Shown here: one piece after another, positions 11,451 to 23,470 of the stretch
Layout: every line of letters starts with the position of its first letter
Position numbering within the stretch: the stretch's first letter is position 1
Assembly: GCA_012295275.1 (NCBI GenBank)
Contig: CM022669.1
Coordinates: 13,365,172 to 13,425,171, forward strand
Source: Chrysomallon squamiferum
Taxonomy: Eukaryota > Mollusca > Gastropoda > Neomphalida > Peltospiridae
Direction of reading: 5' to 3'
DNA length: 60,000 nucleotides
Notes under the pieces: generated by a model
What the model saw: only the letters and a program-made list of their open reading frames with translations
Told to the model about the DNA's origin: nothing
Database searches by the model: none
Made by a program: the position numbers and the translations under genes

Positions 11451-12360
11451 AAATTTTGTCATATCTTCTATATACATTTTTTTTACAGTGTGTAAGTTTC
11501 TGTAAGTATGTGTGTGCATATTAAGTATTCAGAAATATCCATTAAACATAGTACAGTATTATATCGATTATGCACTGTATATCCTTATATCCATCAAACA
11601 ATGGTTCATACTTGTATGTTAGAAACAATTTGACATCTATTAAAGCAGTCATCATGTCAGTTATATAAATTGTTTGTTTCTTGTTTATTCTTACGTATAT
11701 AAATAAAACATTATGACAATAAAAAACAGCATTATGAGACAGAAACACACATAAATATATACAGATTGATACATACATACACATACATACATTCGCACCT
11801 ATACACAAACACATAGCCCCAAACACACATATCAACTCCTGCATGCACGTTGTATTGCAATATCTATCATTTCATTTCTTCATTTGTGCTGAAACAAAAC
11901 AAATTAAAAAAAAAAAAGAAAAAACAACAAAACAAACAAACAAACAAAAAAATCCAGACAGTCACGAAAAAAAAAAAGTACCCCCCCCCAAAAAAAAAAG
12001 ATCTATACTTGACAGAGTACAATGACATCAAGTACTCGTACAGAAAAAATAAAACAAACAGAAATGAAATGAAGATCACAGGCTGAAACAACAGATAAAT
12101 GATAAGACCGCTGTTCAGAATATTTTAAAATGAAATAAAGGTTTAATCTCAGCACGACAGAATAAATGAAAATCGTTTCTTTCAATTTCATTCTAATCCC
12201 AATTCGAGTAGCAAATAAATAATGTTTTTTTTCCCTATATGATAGAAATGTTGGGTGTTTTTTTTCGTTGTTATCAGAAATTTCATCATATTTGTGAAAT
12301 GATTCATCATTAAAATGCTGAGTTTACGTAGTAGAATTTTTTCCTCAATCAATCTCCGCT
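11451..12360. other. Intergenic, A-rich and C-run low complexity
   Basis: This contains CATA-rich sequence near 11765-11795, A-rich tracts at 11906-12000 and a run of nine C at 11982-11990. No gene was recognised. Confidence 0.5.
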
Positions 12361-12367
12361 GGTCTTG

Positions 12368-12399
<32 letters not shown>

Positions 12400-12545
12400 T
12401 TCTTCTTCTTCTCCTTTTTTTTTTTTTTTTTTTTTTATATTTTTTTTATAAAAAATATTTAGCATATGAAGCTTGATTAATACGTTTCAAAGATAACCAA
12501 AGATCTGAAATGACTTTTTTTTTTTTTTTTTATTTTTTTTTTTAC
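12361..12545. repeat. (TTTC)n, (TTC)n and poly-T tracts
   Basis: TTTC units at 12369-12397, CTT units, then poly-T at 12415-12437 and around 12514-12543. Confidence 0.9.
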
Positions 12546-13089
12546 ACATTAAATTGCTTGTTAAAAAGAAACACATTGAATAACGTAAGGGGATGCTCCA
12601 TGCAGATGTCCCATTATTAGAAAGATTACAACACGTTCTTGTCAGCTAGAAAACCTAATTTGTCAAGCGCTGGTTGACAGAACAGAACAGCCCTGGATTT
12701 AACAACCTGATGTCCTAAATGCTGGTAATAAAGATTAAAATTGGAGGAACGAGAGGAAAAGCCATGAAAAGATAAAAAGAAAAACACAGAGAAGCGAACA
12801 CAAAGAAAGAACGAAGCGATTGAAGAAAAAAGAAAATAAATTGGTGAAAAATGCAAATAACTAATAATGTAACTTCAGATATGAAAAACACACAAATTAA
12901 TGTTTAAAATTTCTTCATTATGTTTTGATGTTGAATAGTACAGTTATATCCTTTGTAGATTCTTTCTCACTGCTCTTATCCTTAAAACCCTCACGTGCAT
13001 ATTAATACAAGCAAGTGCGTAAATGCATGCACAAACACACAAAGAAACAAACCATATATTTTTCACTAAAGGGTATTCTGTATAACTCT
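12546..13089. other. Intergenic sequence, nothing recognised
   Basis: Mixed AT-rich sequence. A 76-residue minus-strand frame at 12626-12856 has no identifiable domain and begins in a Phe/Ser-rich stretch. Confidence 0.45.
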
Positions 13090-14400
13090 TTGCGTGTATG
13101 TTATATGACAGTAACATACAGTTTTGGGTAACATATGTTTGACGTTTATAATTATAATTTCTTAACAGTAACATCTTTATGTCAAACTCTAGAGCCAAGA
13201 AAGTACGCATAATCGCCATTCTTTTCATTATAACATCTTAACAGTAACCTGTAAATATGTAATGCAAAGAAAGCATACATAACAGCAATCGTTTTCATTA
13301 CAGTATCTTCATGATAATGTCGTAAATATTTAGGACAAAAGAAGTACAAATAAAGACAGCTGTATTCAGTATAACAGTATTATTTTTGTGATAAAGGGGC
13401 TATTATTTACAACTCACAAAAATTTCTTTGCAGTTAAGTTGTACATGTTTATGACAAAGGAAGCATGCATAATGACATATTTTCAATATTTTTATGATAA
13501 AGCAGTTAATATTTAATACTGAGTCAGAAGAATTTCTGGTTCATATGCTTTTTCTCATTAAAATTTCTTTACAATTAAGATGTACCTATTTGTGATAAGA
13601 CAGATATGCATAATTTGAGTAGTAAATATTTATGATAAAGGCGAAGAATTTTGTTCTAATAATGGCTGGCTTTTCTCATTAAAATACATATTTTTTTTTT
13701 TTACAATAAAAGTTGTAAATATTTATGACAAAGGCAAATGTACTTAATGTGAACTGTTTTCATTATAATATTTTTGTATTACACTTGCTATGACAATGCT
13801 AAACCGTTTTTGTATATATACATATATTACAGTTACTTTAAAATAAAGTCGTACATATTTATGACAAAGGCAAATGTAAATAAAGTCAGTTTTTTCACTG
13901 TATTATATTTAGAACATACTCGTAGATAAATTAGTGTCAAACAGTTTAGTGTAAATGACTGAAATTCTTCATTATAATAAATTAACAATAATGTTTTATA
14001 TACAGATGCCAACGACCAAACATTACAGGTAATGACAACATTACTCATTACGATATCTTTATAATATGCTTATCACTATTTATAACTAACACAAATATAA
14101 ATAATTATAATACTGTCCATTGGAAATATTGCAAAATTTGTAAATATTTCTGAAAACATCAAACATTGTAAATATTTATGACAAAGGCAAATGTAAACAG
14201 TTACAAGATTTTTCATTACGATCTTTTTGTAATAAAACTTGCAAATATTAGTCGTCACGTCAAACATTTTTGTACAAGTAATGACTGGAGTTTCTCATAA
14301 CAATATCTTTACTATAAACTTATACATATTTCTGACAATTCGTAAATATAAAAAAAGGCAATGTTTTTCATCATACTGTATTAAATTTCGTGTATGACTT
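13090..14400. repeat. Decayed tandem repeat, period about 70-80 bp (array 1)
   Basis: Recurring blocks resemble GTAAATATTTATGACAAAGG, then CAAATGTAAATAA, a TTTTCATTATAATATCTTTA-like segment and a return to GTAAATAT. TTTTCATTA-like cores lie near 13222, 13292, 13362, 13552, 13670, 13757, 13890, 13967, 14040, 14212, 14292 and 14367. The array is diverged and interrupted. The same consensus recurs in a second array at 18730-19420. Confidence 0.75.
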
Positions 14401-14954
14401 TACATATGTTTCAGTTAATATTGCAACGTAGCTTACGTTGGTACCTTAAAGTGACTCTAGTTTTGCATTACAAGAACTAAATGTACATTTACATTTTCTT
14501 AAATATGAAAAGACACATTCGCTAACCTTTAAACCATATAAACGAAACAAAAGATCAGAAAGAACAAGGCTTACAGTCTAAAGCTTACCTTTGCCACAGT
14601 TTGTGTCTGTGTCCAGGTTTAATATGTCACAGATGTGGAAACAGGCAAAAACAAATTTTTGCGTTTAATGAAAAGTACTTTGGAAATGTCACAACTGAAC
14701 AGACACAAACAGCTCTAACAGGCAGTTAGTTAGAAGGCTGGTAATTAGATGTAGATACTCGCTTACTAATTTGTGTCCGAGCTGTGACTTGGTACAGGTG
14801 TGTTTGGCCAAGATCTACTGACAGTGATATGGGACAGAAACACAATGCGATGGCCACTAAACTGACGTACACACAGATCAACGTATGCAGGCTTTGCGAA
14901 TCGGACCTAGGTTGTTGTCCAGACTAATTAAAAATACGTTTTTGTTGAAAATAA
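14401..14954. other. Intergenic; complex island at about 14580-14940
   Basis: About 360 bp of balanced, non-repetitive sequence without an open frame. It holds several TGTGTC/GACACA-type words in both orientations, including GACACAAACAGCT near 14701 and TTGTGTCCGAGCTGT near 14771. It is a candidate regulatory region with no specific identification. Confidence 0.3.
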
Positions 14955-15560
14955 TACAACGGGAGAGTGAAGCTTAAAGTAGCCTGCTTATTGATCTATT
15001 ACTAGTTCTTATACGACTTGTTTATGTTACAGTATTATTTGTTGTAGTAATTTCACGAACTGTTAAATATACGAGTTACAACAGACCCATGAACTATTAA
15101 ATACTTATATATGAGTTAATATGGCGGGAGAGGGAAGCTTAAAGTAGCCTGCTTATTGATCTGTTAATGGTTCTTATACGAGTTGTTTATGTTACAGTAT
15201 TGTTTGTTATAGCAGTTATAGTAATTTCACGAACTGTTAACTGTATGAGTTAATACAGACCAATGAACTATTAAATACTTATAGATATATGACTTATAAC
15301 AGATCCATGAATTATTAAATGCTTATATTTCAATTATAACAGTTCCGCGTTATAACAAATCTACAGACTGTTAAATGTATGAGTCATAATTAACTTTAAA
15401 GAACTACTAAATGTATGACTGGTAACTAACTTCATAGAACTACTAAATATATGAGTTATAACACTTCAAAGAGCTGTTTAATATATTAGTTATATCACTT
15501 CAATGAACTATTGAGTGTATGACATAGTTATTGAGTTTATTACAGTTTCGTGAACAATTA
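14955..15560. repeat. 166-bp tandem duplication plus decayed ~40-bp repeat
   Basis: The block from about 14960 (GGGAGAGTGAAGCTTAAAGT) is repeated from about 15126 (GGGAGAGGGAAGCTTAAAGT), giving an offset of about 166 bp. It is followed by repeats of GAACTATTAAAT, then ATGAGTTATAACA and a CTTCA-type spacer down to about 15560. Both the large duplication and the short units share the GAACTRTTAAATA core, so the duplication arose inside an existing minisatellite. Confidence 0.8.
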
Positions 15561-15977
15561 AAAATCACTTTAAATGAATTACTGCAGTCCTCGTATTTTG
15601 CTTGGATCGTATGGTTTAGCCAGATCTCTTGACCATATATAAATATAATATAAATACCAAGTATGAAACAAAACTAACGAACCGTCCACTTTGATACTGT
15701 AACGTCACCGAAAAGCAGTCGTCGTAACGTGAATGATGCTGTGAACATCAACACACAGCCTGTTTTGCAGTAGCGATATTTCTAAAACCATCAGAGTAAT
15801 TCCTGAAGCTGAATATTAATGGATTTTTGACAAAATGAGGTTGTTATGTCTCTAACTGATGTTTGATACTAAGTAAGCCAGATCGAATGACGCTTTATCC
15901 CCGAGAAAGTATGGGTGTCAAGTGTCAGCAGTTTCGAAAGTTGTCTGGCGGCGGTTTTCATATTTCTCTGTTTGTGG
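15561..15977. other. Intergenic sequence, nothing recognised
   Basis: Mixed composition. An open frame entering the GA array from about 15863 has no recognisable domain and runs into poly-Arg-Glu. Confidence 0.45.
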
Positions 15978-16274
<297 letters not shown>

Positions 16275-16797
16275 AAAACTTATTTCTTGTGCAAACAAAC
16301 TGTTAAATCAAATGAAAGAAACAGTAATGTTATCACTGGAAATGGATTTCAGTTAGAAGATAAACACGCCAAGAAATGTTTTTTACGTCAATCTGACTCT
16401 TATAATAAGTTACTCAGTCTTGAGCGTGTCACCGAATTTTTACGAAGTATTTAGATAAGATGATCCTTTCTATTTTTTTTTTTTTCTTTCTTAACTTTCT
16501 TCTTTTTTTGTTTATTTTCTGAGCTAGCGACCACACGTTAAAATAGATAATTTTGGACAGAACATAGTTAACACACTCATTCCTTATAATATTTTATTGA
16601 CAACAATTGAATTAGGATATTTTCTTGGTGAACGAAAGAAGAGGGAAAGTATTTTGATTCCGCAGAGTAAAGATTTGGTTAAGATATTACGATATATCGA
16701 TTTGTATGGAAACTTTGGAAAATTAATGATATTTTGGCTTGCCCATACACATCTTGAAACACAACTGGAACAATTCTTTTAAAATGAAAAAAGTTAT

Positions 16798-16800
<3 letters not shown>
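16275..16800. other. Intergenic sequence, nothing recognised
   Basis: AT-rich unique sequence. A 61-residue frame at 16597-16782 has no recognisable feature. Confidence 0.45.
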
Positions 16801-16893
<93 letters not shown>

Positions 16894-16954
16894 AAAATAC
16901 GAATAGAAATAAGTAAAATAATTTACAAAACAAAGTATACTCTACTTTAACTCA

Positions 16955-17001
<47 letters not shown>
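16801..17001. repeat. (GA)n and (CA)n microsatellites
   Basis: A pure GA array lies at 16801-16891 and a CA array at about 16955-17002. Confidence 0.95.
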
Positions 17002-17005
<4 letters not shown>

Positions 17006-17899
17006 GTCTGTTATTTCAGTAACATTTTATTTCTGCTTATCAGTGCGTCTGTCTGTCTATCGTTCAAACTATCAAAAAAAAAAACTAATCTGCCATTACC
17101 AGCTTAGTTAATTACCGAGGAATGTGTCTGTCTGTTTTTCTGTTTGTCTGCTGACTGATCAGTCCGTCAGTTAATTATTTCATCAGCTGAACAACTTAGC
17201 TAGCTACCTATCTGTCTGTATGTCTGTTAATCTTGCAGTCTGTCTGTCAGCCTTTCTTCAGTCTATGTGTCCACTCATCAAATCTGTTTGATTCTCTTTC
17301 TACTTTACTAGGGACATTTGTACCAATGACACTCAACAAAAAATAGTATTTTGAGGAAGGTGCTTGTTGTTATCAGGAATACAGTTTTATGTCCCAGTGT
17401 TAAGACATAGACTGTGAAGCTTCAGCTCACAAACACACACAAACATGTATGCATGCATTTACATACGTGCCAAAGCATGCACATACATATATACATGCAC
17501 ATATACATACACACACACATACATACATAATACATACATACATACATACATACACTCACAAACACACACACATTCATACATATATATGTACATAAATATA
17601 TATATGCATATACATTTCACTCGTAGTTAATTCCTTGACATTTTAGTCATTACAAATTCCTGTTATACTTTATACGTCCTATAATAAAAATGTATTATTA
17701 TAATATATTTTATATAAAAACTAATACGATTTCGTGTATGATATTCTGTGAGCCGCGGGTTGTGTTACAAATAAATCTTACCATGTATGTTTTTTAAAAA
17801 AGTTTACAATACTTTATGTTTCCTTCACTCTCTTATATTATTGTTAAGACATTAAATATTTTCGCATTTTAACTTCTTTTTCCAATCATTACTCTGGCT
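17002..17899. other. Intergenic with TCTG-rich and (CATA)n tracts
   Basis: Degenerate TCTG/TCTA words lie at 17045-17250 and CATA repeats at about 17480-17600. No gene was recognised. Confidence 0.6.
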
Positions 17900-18006
17900 G
17901 TCATTAGAAGCAACAGTTAATGAGCTCGACCCTGGTGACTGGCAAAGCTATCTGACTGTGTGCACTCTGTCTATATGACTATCCATCTAGTTACTTATAT
18001 ATATAT
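17900..18006 (+). repeat. Third copy of the 16-kb dispersed repeat
   Basis: About 107 bp match the reverse complement of 16168-16274 with a single clear mismatch (GCTCGA here, GTTCGA there). Both copies run into a TA tract. The near-identity implies recent copying about 1.6 kb away and in opposite orientation. Confidence 0.85.
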
Positions 18007-18729
18007 GTGTGTGTGTGTGTATGCGTATGTGTATGTAAGTGTGTGTATGTGTGTGTGTATGTAAGTGTGTGTGTGTGCACATAGACACACACATATCAAA
18101 AATGTTTTCATTTTAAACACGTTTATTAAACTTTTTTTTTTTTTTTTCCGTTTCTAATTATTATTAAAGTACATTTTCTTTCTTCTTCGTTTTTTTTTTT
18201 TTTTTTTTTTAAATTACGTACTACATTTCTTCAGGCCTGACTTATCAAGATTTCATCTCTGACAAAACGTATCAACGATAAACGTAACAAGCTGTAATAA
18301 TCTGCGTAAAACGACGTCATCTGTCAGCGGTAACCACGTCTCTGGTTACGGCAACACGCTCGTTAGCCGAAATGAAACGATATTCTTCAAAATACGTGTT
18401 TTTTTGTTGTTGTTGTTTTTTTTTGTTTTTTTTTTCCGCCCGTCCTCTCTTTTCATAACGTTTTTCATGCAACATTAACACCGCTTTCCTGACGGGCAAA
18501 CCTAATGTGCTTCGGCATCGACGATTATCAGCTGGAAACGCTCTCTCCGGTACACACATAGCTTATGAAAATCAATGCCTTCGCTGTTATTAAGTGGGGC
18601 AGAGGCTTAACCACGGTTTTTTTGCATCACTGTGGCTAATTTGGTTATTTGGGCAGACCGATTGTGACAAGGCTAGATCAGTTATTGTCTTGTTCAGATG
18701 TTGTGTATATATATATATATATATATATT
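18007..18729. other. Intergenic with (TG)n, poly-T and a complex island at 18230-18680
   Basis: TG-rich repeats lie at 18007-18080 and poly-T tracts at 18130-18147 and 18190-18210. Then come about 450 bp of mixed composition and a TA tract at 18705-18728. A minus-strand frame at 18317-18559 has no domain and includes a Lys/Gln-rich low-complexity stretch from a T-rich tract. Confidence 0.45.
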
Positions 18730-19420
18730 TATTATATTTATGACAAGGGACAAACGATATCTATTCTAGACCGACTCTCATGCTGACTTCTTTATGATAA
18801 AGTTTGTTACAGAGAAATTAGCGTGAAAGACAATAATGAACAAACCAACGCTTTTCATCTATGGCAGCAACAAATAGAATCAGTGTAAACTATTTCCCAG
18901 GCTAATTTTTAATAAATTTGTAAATGTGTATGACAAAAGGAAAGCAACGTTTTTTTTTTTTTTATCACAATAATTATGTTTTTATTAAAGTTGTAACTAT
19001 TTGTGACAGAGACAAAGAGATATGTACAAAACTTTCTCTGAAGCTAATGTCTACATAACAAACTTGTAAATATGTATGAACACAGTAATTGATCGCTTTT
19101 CGTCACAGTAAATTAAAATTAAAGCTGTAATGATTTGTGACACCAGAAAATAGATTTCGAACAAAAAAATAATCGCTTTTCATGATAATGTCTTTATAAT
19201 GCAATTGTAAATATAATATTAAATAGTATATATAAACAATGGCACCACTTTTTATTATAATTTCTTTATAATGACGTTCTGCCTATTTCCAACAAATGAA
19301 AAAAACATGATTTAATGTTATAAAATAAATTTAGTGTAAATAACGTTTTGCTATTCATTATAGTTAATTTGCAATAAACTCGTAGATATAAATATTTATG
19401 AGACTTCCAAGTAATAATTT
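18730..19420. repeat. Decayed tandem repeat, period about 75 bp (array 2)
   Basis: This has the same consensus as 13090-14400: TTGTAAATATTTATGACA-type words followed by CGCTTTTCATNA and TTTATAATAAA-like segments. Examples lie near 18851, 18960, 19096, 19172, 19248 and 19352. It is more diverged than array 1. Confidence 0.65.
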
Positions 19421-19482
19421 TAATTACATAATGCTACTAATGTTCGTGAATCAGTATGTATGAATAACTTTTAATGAAATTT

Positions 19483-19483
<1 letters not shown>

Positions 19484-19523
<40 letters not shown>

Positions 19524-19609
19524 TATATATATACATACATTTACATATATACAAATATATATGTACATACACATACATATACCAACATATATATACATAC
19601 ATATATTCA

Positions 19610-19703
<94 letters not shown>

Positions 19704-19720
19704 ACTCTCTCTCTCTCTGT
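19484..19720. repeat. (CA)n, (TACA)n and (CT)n microsatellites
   Basis: A CA array at 19485-19520, then TATATACATACA-type repeats, then a CT array at about 19613-19699 with short CT remnants to 19718. Confidence 0.95.
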
Positions 19721-20330
19721 GTGTGTGGCTCTCATTATTTACATCTATCCCTTTTTAGTATATTTTTAAATGTTTTATCTCTGCTATTTGCTAAAGTCCC
19801 AGAGCCTCTAAATGTATTTGCATACAACACTGATAAATTAGCGTCCAGAGAAAACTACTTATACACACAGTGGAAAAAAAAAACCCAGATGTATCTGTAA
19901 CTTCCCTGTTACCGTCGTGGTATCACGTAATCCGCGGGGAAATGATGTTTCGTCTGAGTAAAGAGATTTGTAAATCTAATCCGCTGACAAGGTTCTAAAT
20001 GAACGCAGCGGGTTTTTTTTTTTTTTTTTCTTTCCTCTATCCATTTTGTTTTAATTTTTTATGACTCCATTTTCAAGCTTGTGCCTATTCGATCCAGCTT
20101 GTTATCCATATACGGTTTGCTAAACAGATAATTCTGTGCAGCTTAGGATTTATTACGGTATCACTGCACTGTTTGTTTTGTTTCTGAAGGCAGTCGGGTA
20201 CTAAATAAATAAAAAATATTTTTACTGATATTATCAGATATTAGTGTTTATATTTCTGATGCCATTATTACTGCATTTCCTGTCAGTAAAACAAATATCT
20301 CCGCCACAATTACTTCTGTTCTTTCAATTG
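19721..20330. other. Intergenic; complex island at about 19800-20180
   Basis: Mixed-composition sequence with no open frame, flanked by repeats and interrupted by poly-T at about 20012-20029. No specific function is visible. Confidence 0.4.
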
Positions 20331-20534
20331 CTACTGCTTTTACTACTGTTTTTATTACTACTGCTACCACCACTACCACTATTACTATTGTTACTACTTC
20401 TACAACTACAGCTACTACTTCTACAACAATAGGGCCAGCTATTGATACACTACTACTACTACCACCACCACCACTACTACTACTACGATAGCTACTACTT
20501 CTACAACAATAGCTCCAACTACTACTACTACTAT

Positions 20535-20575
<41 letters not shown>

Positions 20576-20725
20576 TTACTACTACTACTGCTACTACTAC
20601 TACTACCACTGGTACTATCACTACTACTACTGCCATTACCACTACTACTAATACTACTGCCACTACTGCCATCATGCTATTACTACCACTACTACTACTA
20701 TTACAACTACATCTACTATTACAAC
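20331..20725. repeat. (ACT)n trinucleotide array
   Basis: ACT and ACC/ATT variants, purest at 20519-20600. Poly-Tyr, poly-Leu and poly-Val frames on both strands derive from it. Confidence 0.95.
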
Positions 20726-21323
20726 TATATCTTTTTTATATTCATTCATTCATTCGTTCGTTCATTCATCCGTTCGTTCATTTATTTACATAGTTTTCTT
20801 CTTGCCATACATATACTTTGTCGAATGTTAAATTACACTATAGTCTTCAAGTACGTTATATTCACGTACAGCAACATCAGTTTTCTCACAACCTCACGCA
20901 AATATCGAATACCAGTTTGACCATAATCAGCCCATCGAGAAATAGCTTAATGAACATCGTGTCAACTTGAACATAACACTATTAATAAAGTAACGAATGA
21001 AAAATATTTACATAGGAAGGAAAAACTGTCTCTTTGTTGATGCAACAATTTTGGTTTTTTCTCGTCTGAACAGCAGAGTGGTCAGGTACAAAGTTCTATT
21101 CAGGCATCAATGTATGTAATATAATATTAAATATAAATTCAGAACTAAGCCAAAGAAAATATGTATGAAATTAGGTACTAAATTCCTTTACAATATTTTA
21201 TTATATAAAAAATTAATATTAATAATATATAACACTCCCCAAAAAAATTTACATATCAAAATTCCCACTTTATTTGTTATTTTTATTTAGCTTTGTTTGT
21301 CTTCTTGGGTTATGTAAAAAACA

Positions 21324-21355
<32 letters not shown>

Positions 21356-21867
21356 CACTTAATATATGAAAAATATAAAGAGATGAAAAATGTACAGCAA
21401 ATGAATATCGTAAATCGAATATGAACGTCAACCAGACGCTAACATCAGCCTAACTTGTCAGATGGTGAACAAAGCGTTTTCAGTTTGGATGTTTATCACC
21501 CTGACGTTATTGTTGTCATTTAGTGATTTCTCTTTCTCTACAAAGAATCTGCATAAAAAAATGTCGTGCTTAATTTTTCAACGCTAATGGTAAAAATGTT
21601 TTTTTTTTTTTTCACGGATAAATATTACTCACTTGTCGAGTTCAACACGTACATAAAATTTATTTTAAATAATTGCCATAGAAAAGTATCAGAGTATCAT
21701 GGAGTACAGAATATATATATTTTTTCTACATTTTGTTTTTATTTTTATTATTATTTTTTTTCGGTTTTTTTCTATTATTTATTTATTTATTTATTCTTTT
21801 GATTTAAATTTTAACTTTAAAAAAAAATCTTTAATATTGACTTTCTTTCTTTTCTCCTTGTCTTCCT
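20726..21867. other. Intergenic with (TTCA)n, long poly-T and AT-rich sequence
   Basis: TTCATTCG-type units lie at 20740-20785 and poly-T at 21325-21350. AT-rich sequence fills the rest. A short dispersed repeat lies at 21356-21410 and is listed separately. Confidence 0.5.
21356..21410 (+). repeat. Short dispersed repeat, copy A
   Basis: About 55 bp resemble 25395-25446: both carry TTAATATATGAAAAA, an AAAGA(G/C)ATGAAAAATGTACAG segment and AAATACG-like sequence. This suggests the edge of an unidentified repeat. Confidence 0.5.
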
Positions 21868-22230
21868 TGTTCTTTCTTTCTTTCTTTCTTATTTTGTAAA
21901 TTGGAATATATAATTAGTTTATAATTTCATGATTGAAAGAAAAATATTCTGTTGGGTACGCCAAAGTGCAGACAGAGGTAATCTGTTACAATGGTTTCTC
22001 ATAAATAATGAACACAGGATAAATTTAAACTGTCTCATTTCGTGTCATCAAAGACATCAATCGTATGAACAAACATGTAGATAACATGCAGTAAGTATGA
22101 ATTTAAACATTTTCTGATGTCACTGATACTTTTGATGTTTCCAGTGACGTCAGGATATTGTATTTTTGGACAGTCTGTTTGATGGTGAGAATCAAAGATA
22201 AAGAAAAACGCTAGTGTTATCATTTTTAAT

Positions 22231-22235
<5 letters not shown>
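21868..22235 (+). repeat. ~370-bp dispersed repeat, copy 1
   Basis: This matches the reverse complement of 34446-34795 in order over its whole length. Shared blocks include a TTCTTTCTTTCTTTCTT-type start, AATATTCTGTTGG followed by GTACGCCAAAGTGCAGA, a CAGGATAAATTTAAACTGTC block, CGTGTCATCAAAGACATCA and GATGTCACTGATACTTTTGA. It ends at a (CT)n array (22234-22293), just as copy 2 abuts (GA)n. No coding capacity, terminal inverted repeat or clear target duplication was found. Confidence 0.8.

Positions 22236-22293
<58 letters not shown>
22234..22293. repeat. (CT)n microsatellite
   Basis: About 30 CT units directly at the end of the dispersed repeat. Confidence 0.95.
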
Positions 22294-22297
<4 letters not shown>

Positions 22298-22790
22298 ATT
22301 ACAGTATATTTTATTACGTGCTAAATAAAGACAGTTATTTCATTAAAAAGAAGCGACAGACTATTATTGCTATATTTACCACGAATGATATGTAATTAAA
22401 TAATTACATTATAATAACTTGCAGAGTAATTTTAATAATTTGAACAAGCCACAAGAGGTGATCAAACGGTCGTTGCGATACTTCAAAACTAATAATAGTA
22501 ATTTCTTTTTGACTTATTTTAATGAAAACTCGAGTGAAGCTACTGTAAATCAAGAACGATACTGAGTGCGTTTCGCTGACGTCACAGTCAATTAAAGAGG
22601 TAATTCTGTTTGTTCACGTTGTTTGTGAAGAGTGTATTGGGATGCCGGATCGAAACCGAGGAGTAGGAAATTAAGTCATCTGTCCACTTTCCGGATTTGT
22701 TTCTTAAATTACGTTCTGGACAAAGAGATCTGGTAAATACGTACAGACAGAAGTCGATATTTGCTTTTCGTAATTAAACATTATATAAAC
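22294..22790. other. Intergenic; complex island at about 22440-22760
   Basis: Mixed-composition sequence with no open frame. It includes TGACGTCA near 22578, a perfect CRE-type palindrome. Regulatory potential only. Confidence 0.35.
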
Positions 22791-22930
22791 ATTTCTCTCT
22801 CTCACTCTCTCTTCTCTCTCTCTGTCTGTCTGTCTGTCTGTCTGTATCTCTCTGTCTCTCTCTCTCTCTTCCTGTCTATCTGTCTCTGTCTGTCTATCTC
22901 TCTGTCTGGCTGTCTGTCTATCTATCTGAA
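22791..22930. repeat. (CT)n/(CTGT)n compound microsatellite
   Basis: CT and TCTG units alternate with TCTATC variants. Confidence 0.9.
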
Positions 22931-23439
22931 AATCTCTCTGTTTTCACTCAAAAGTTTTGATTACTTACGTGTCAGGTCTTGCATGATGAGAACGTATTTT
23001 TTTCCACAAAAACTGTTTGAAAAGTCAGCCAGTAATCTGTTCACTTGTAATGGGAAATACTTTAATTTAAAGCAACCCATTCATTGTCAATTTTTCATTG
23101 TGCATGACACTTGGGTTAAAAAATTAAATAATAACAATAACTCATGTCCAAGTTCAATAATAGTTGTACTAAAAAAAACTTTAATATTAGTTAAATATTG
23201 AAAAGCCTCCAGTTCATATTCCCAGTCAAAACTTAAATTGAATTTTGTTTTTTTTAATTAAAGAAAGGAATAAAACATGATCGCGAAAAGTGAGGACTTG
23301 AAATAAAAGTGAGTGAAAAAAAAAATTAACATGCTAACTAGAGCAAGCAGTTGTTAAGCACGCCTAAATGTAAATCACTGTTTGTCTTTTAAATCAAACG
23401 TAAACGCGAACGAACCTCTTCCCTTTTGTTCTGTTTAAA

Positions 23440-23470
23440 AACAAAGGCGCCAAGATGGCGGCTCAAACAC
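23440..23470 (+). promoter_or_regulatory. YY1-type motif
   Basis: CCAAGATGGCGGCTC at about 23450-23464 contains a perfect AAGATGGCGGC core. In animals this core is the YY1 binding site and often lies just downstream of transcription starts. The surroundings are locally GC-richer than average. An ATG within it opens only nine codons. No TATA box or following gene is visible, so a promoter is a weak inference. Confidence 0.35.

Noticed and set aside
10919-11505. Frames of 60-154 residues on both strands
   Set aside because: Translations of the 21-bp minisatellite, with seven-residue periodicity on both strands.
12626-12856. 76-residue minus-strand frame with a mixed C-terminal half
   Set aside because: Could be taken for a transposon remnant, but no motif of any transposase or reverse transcriptase can be pointed to.
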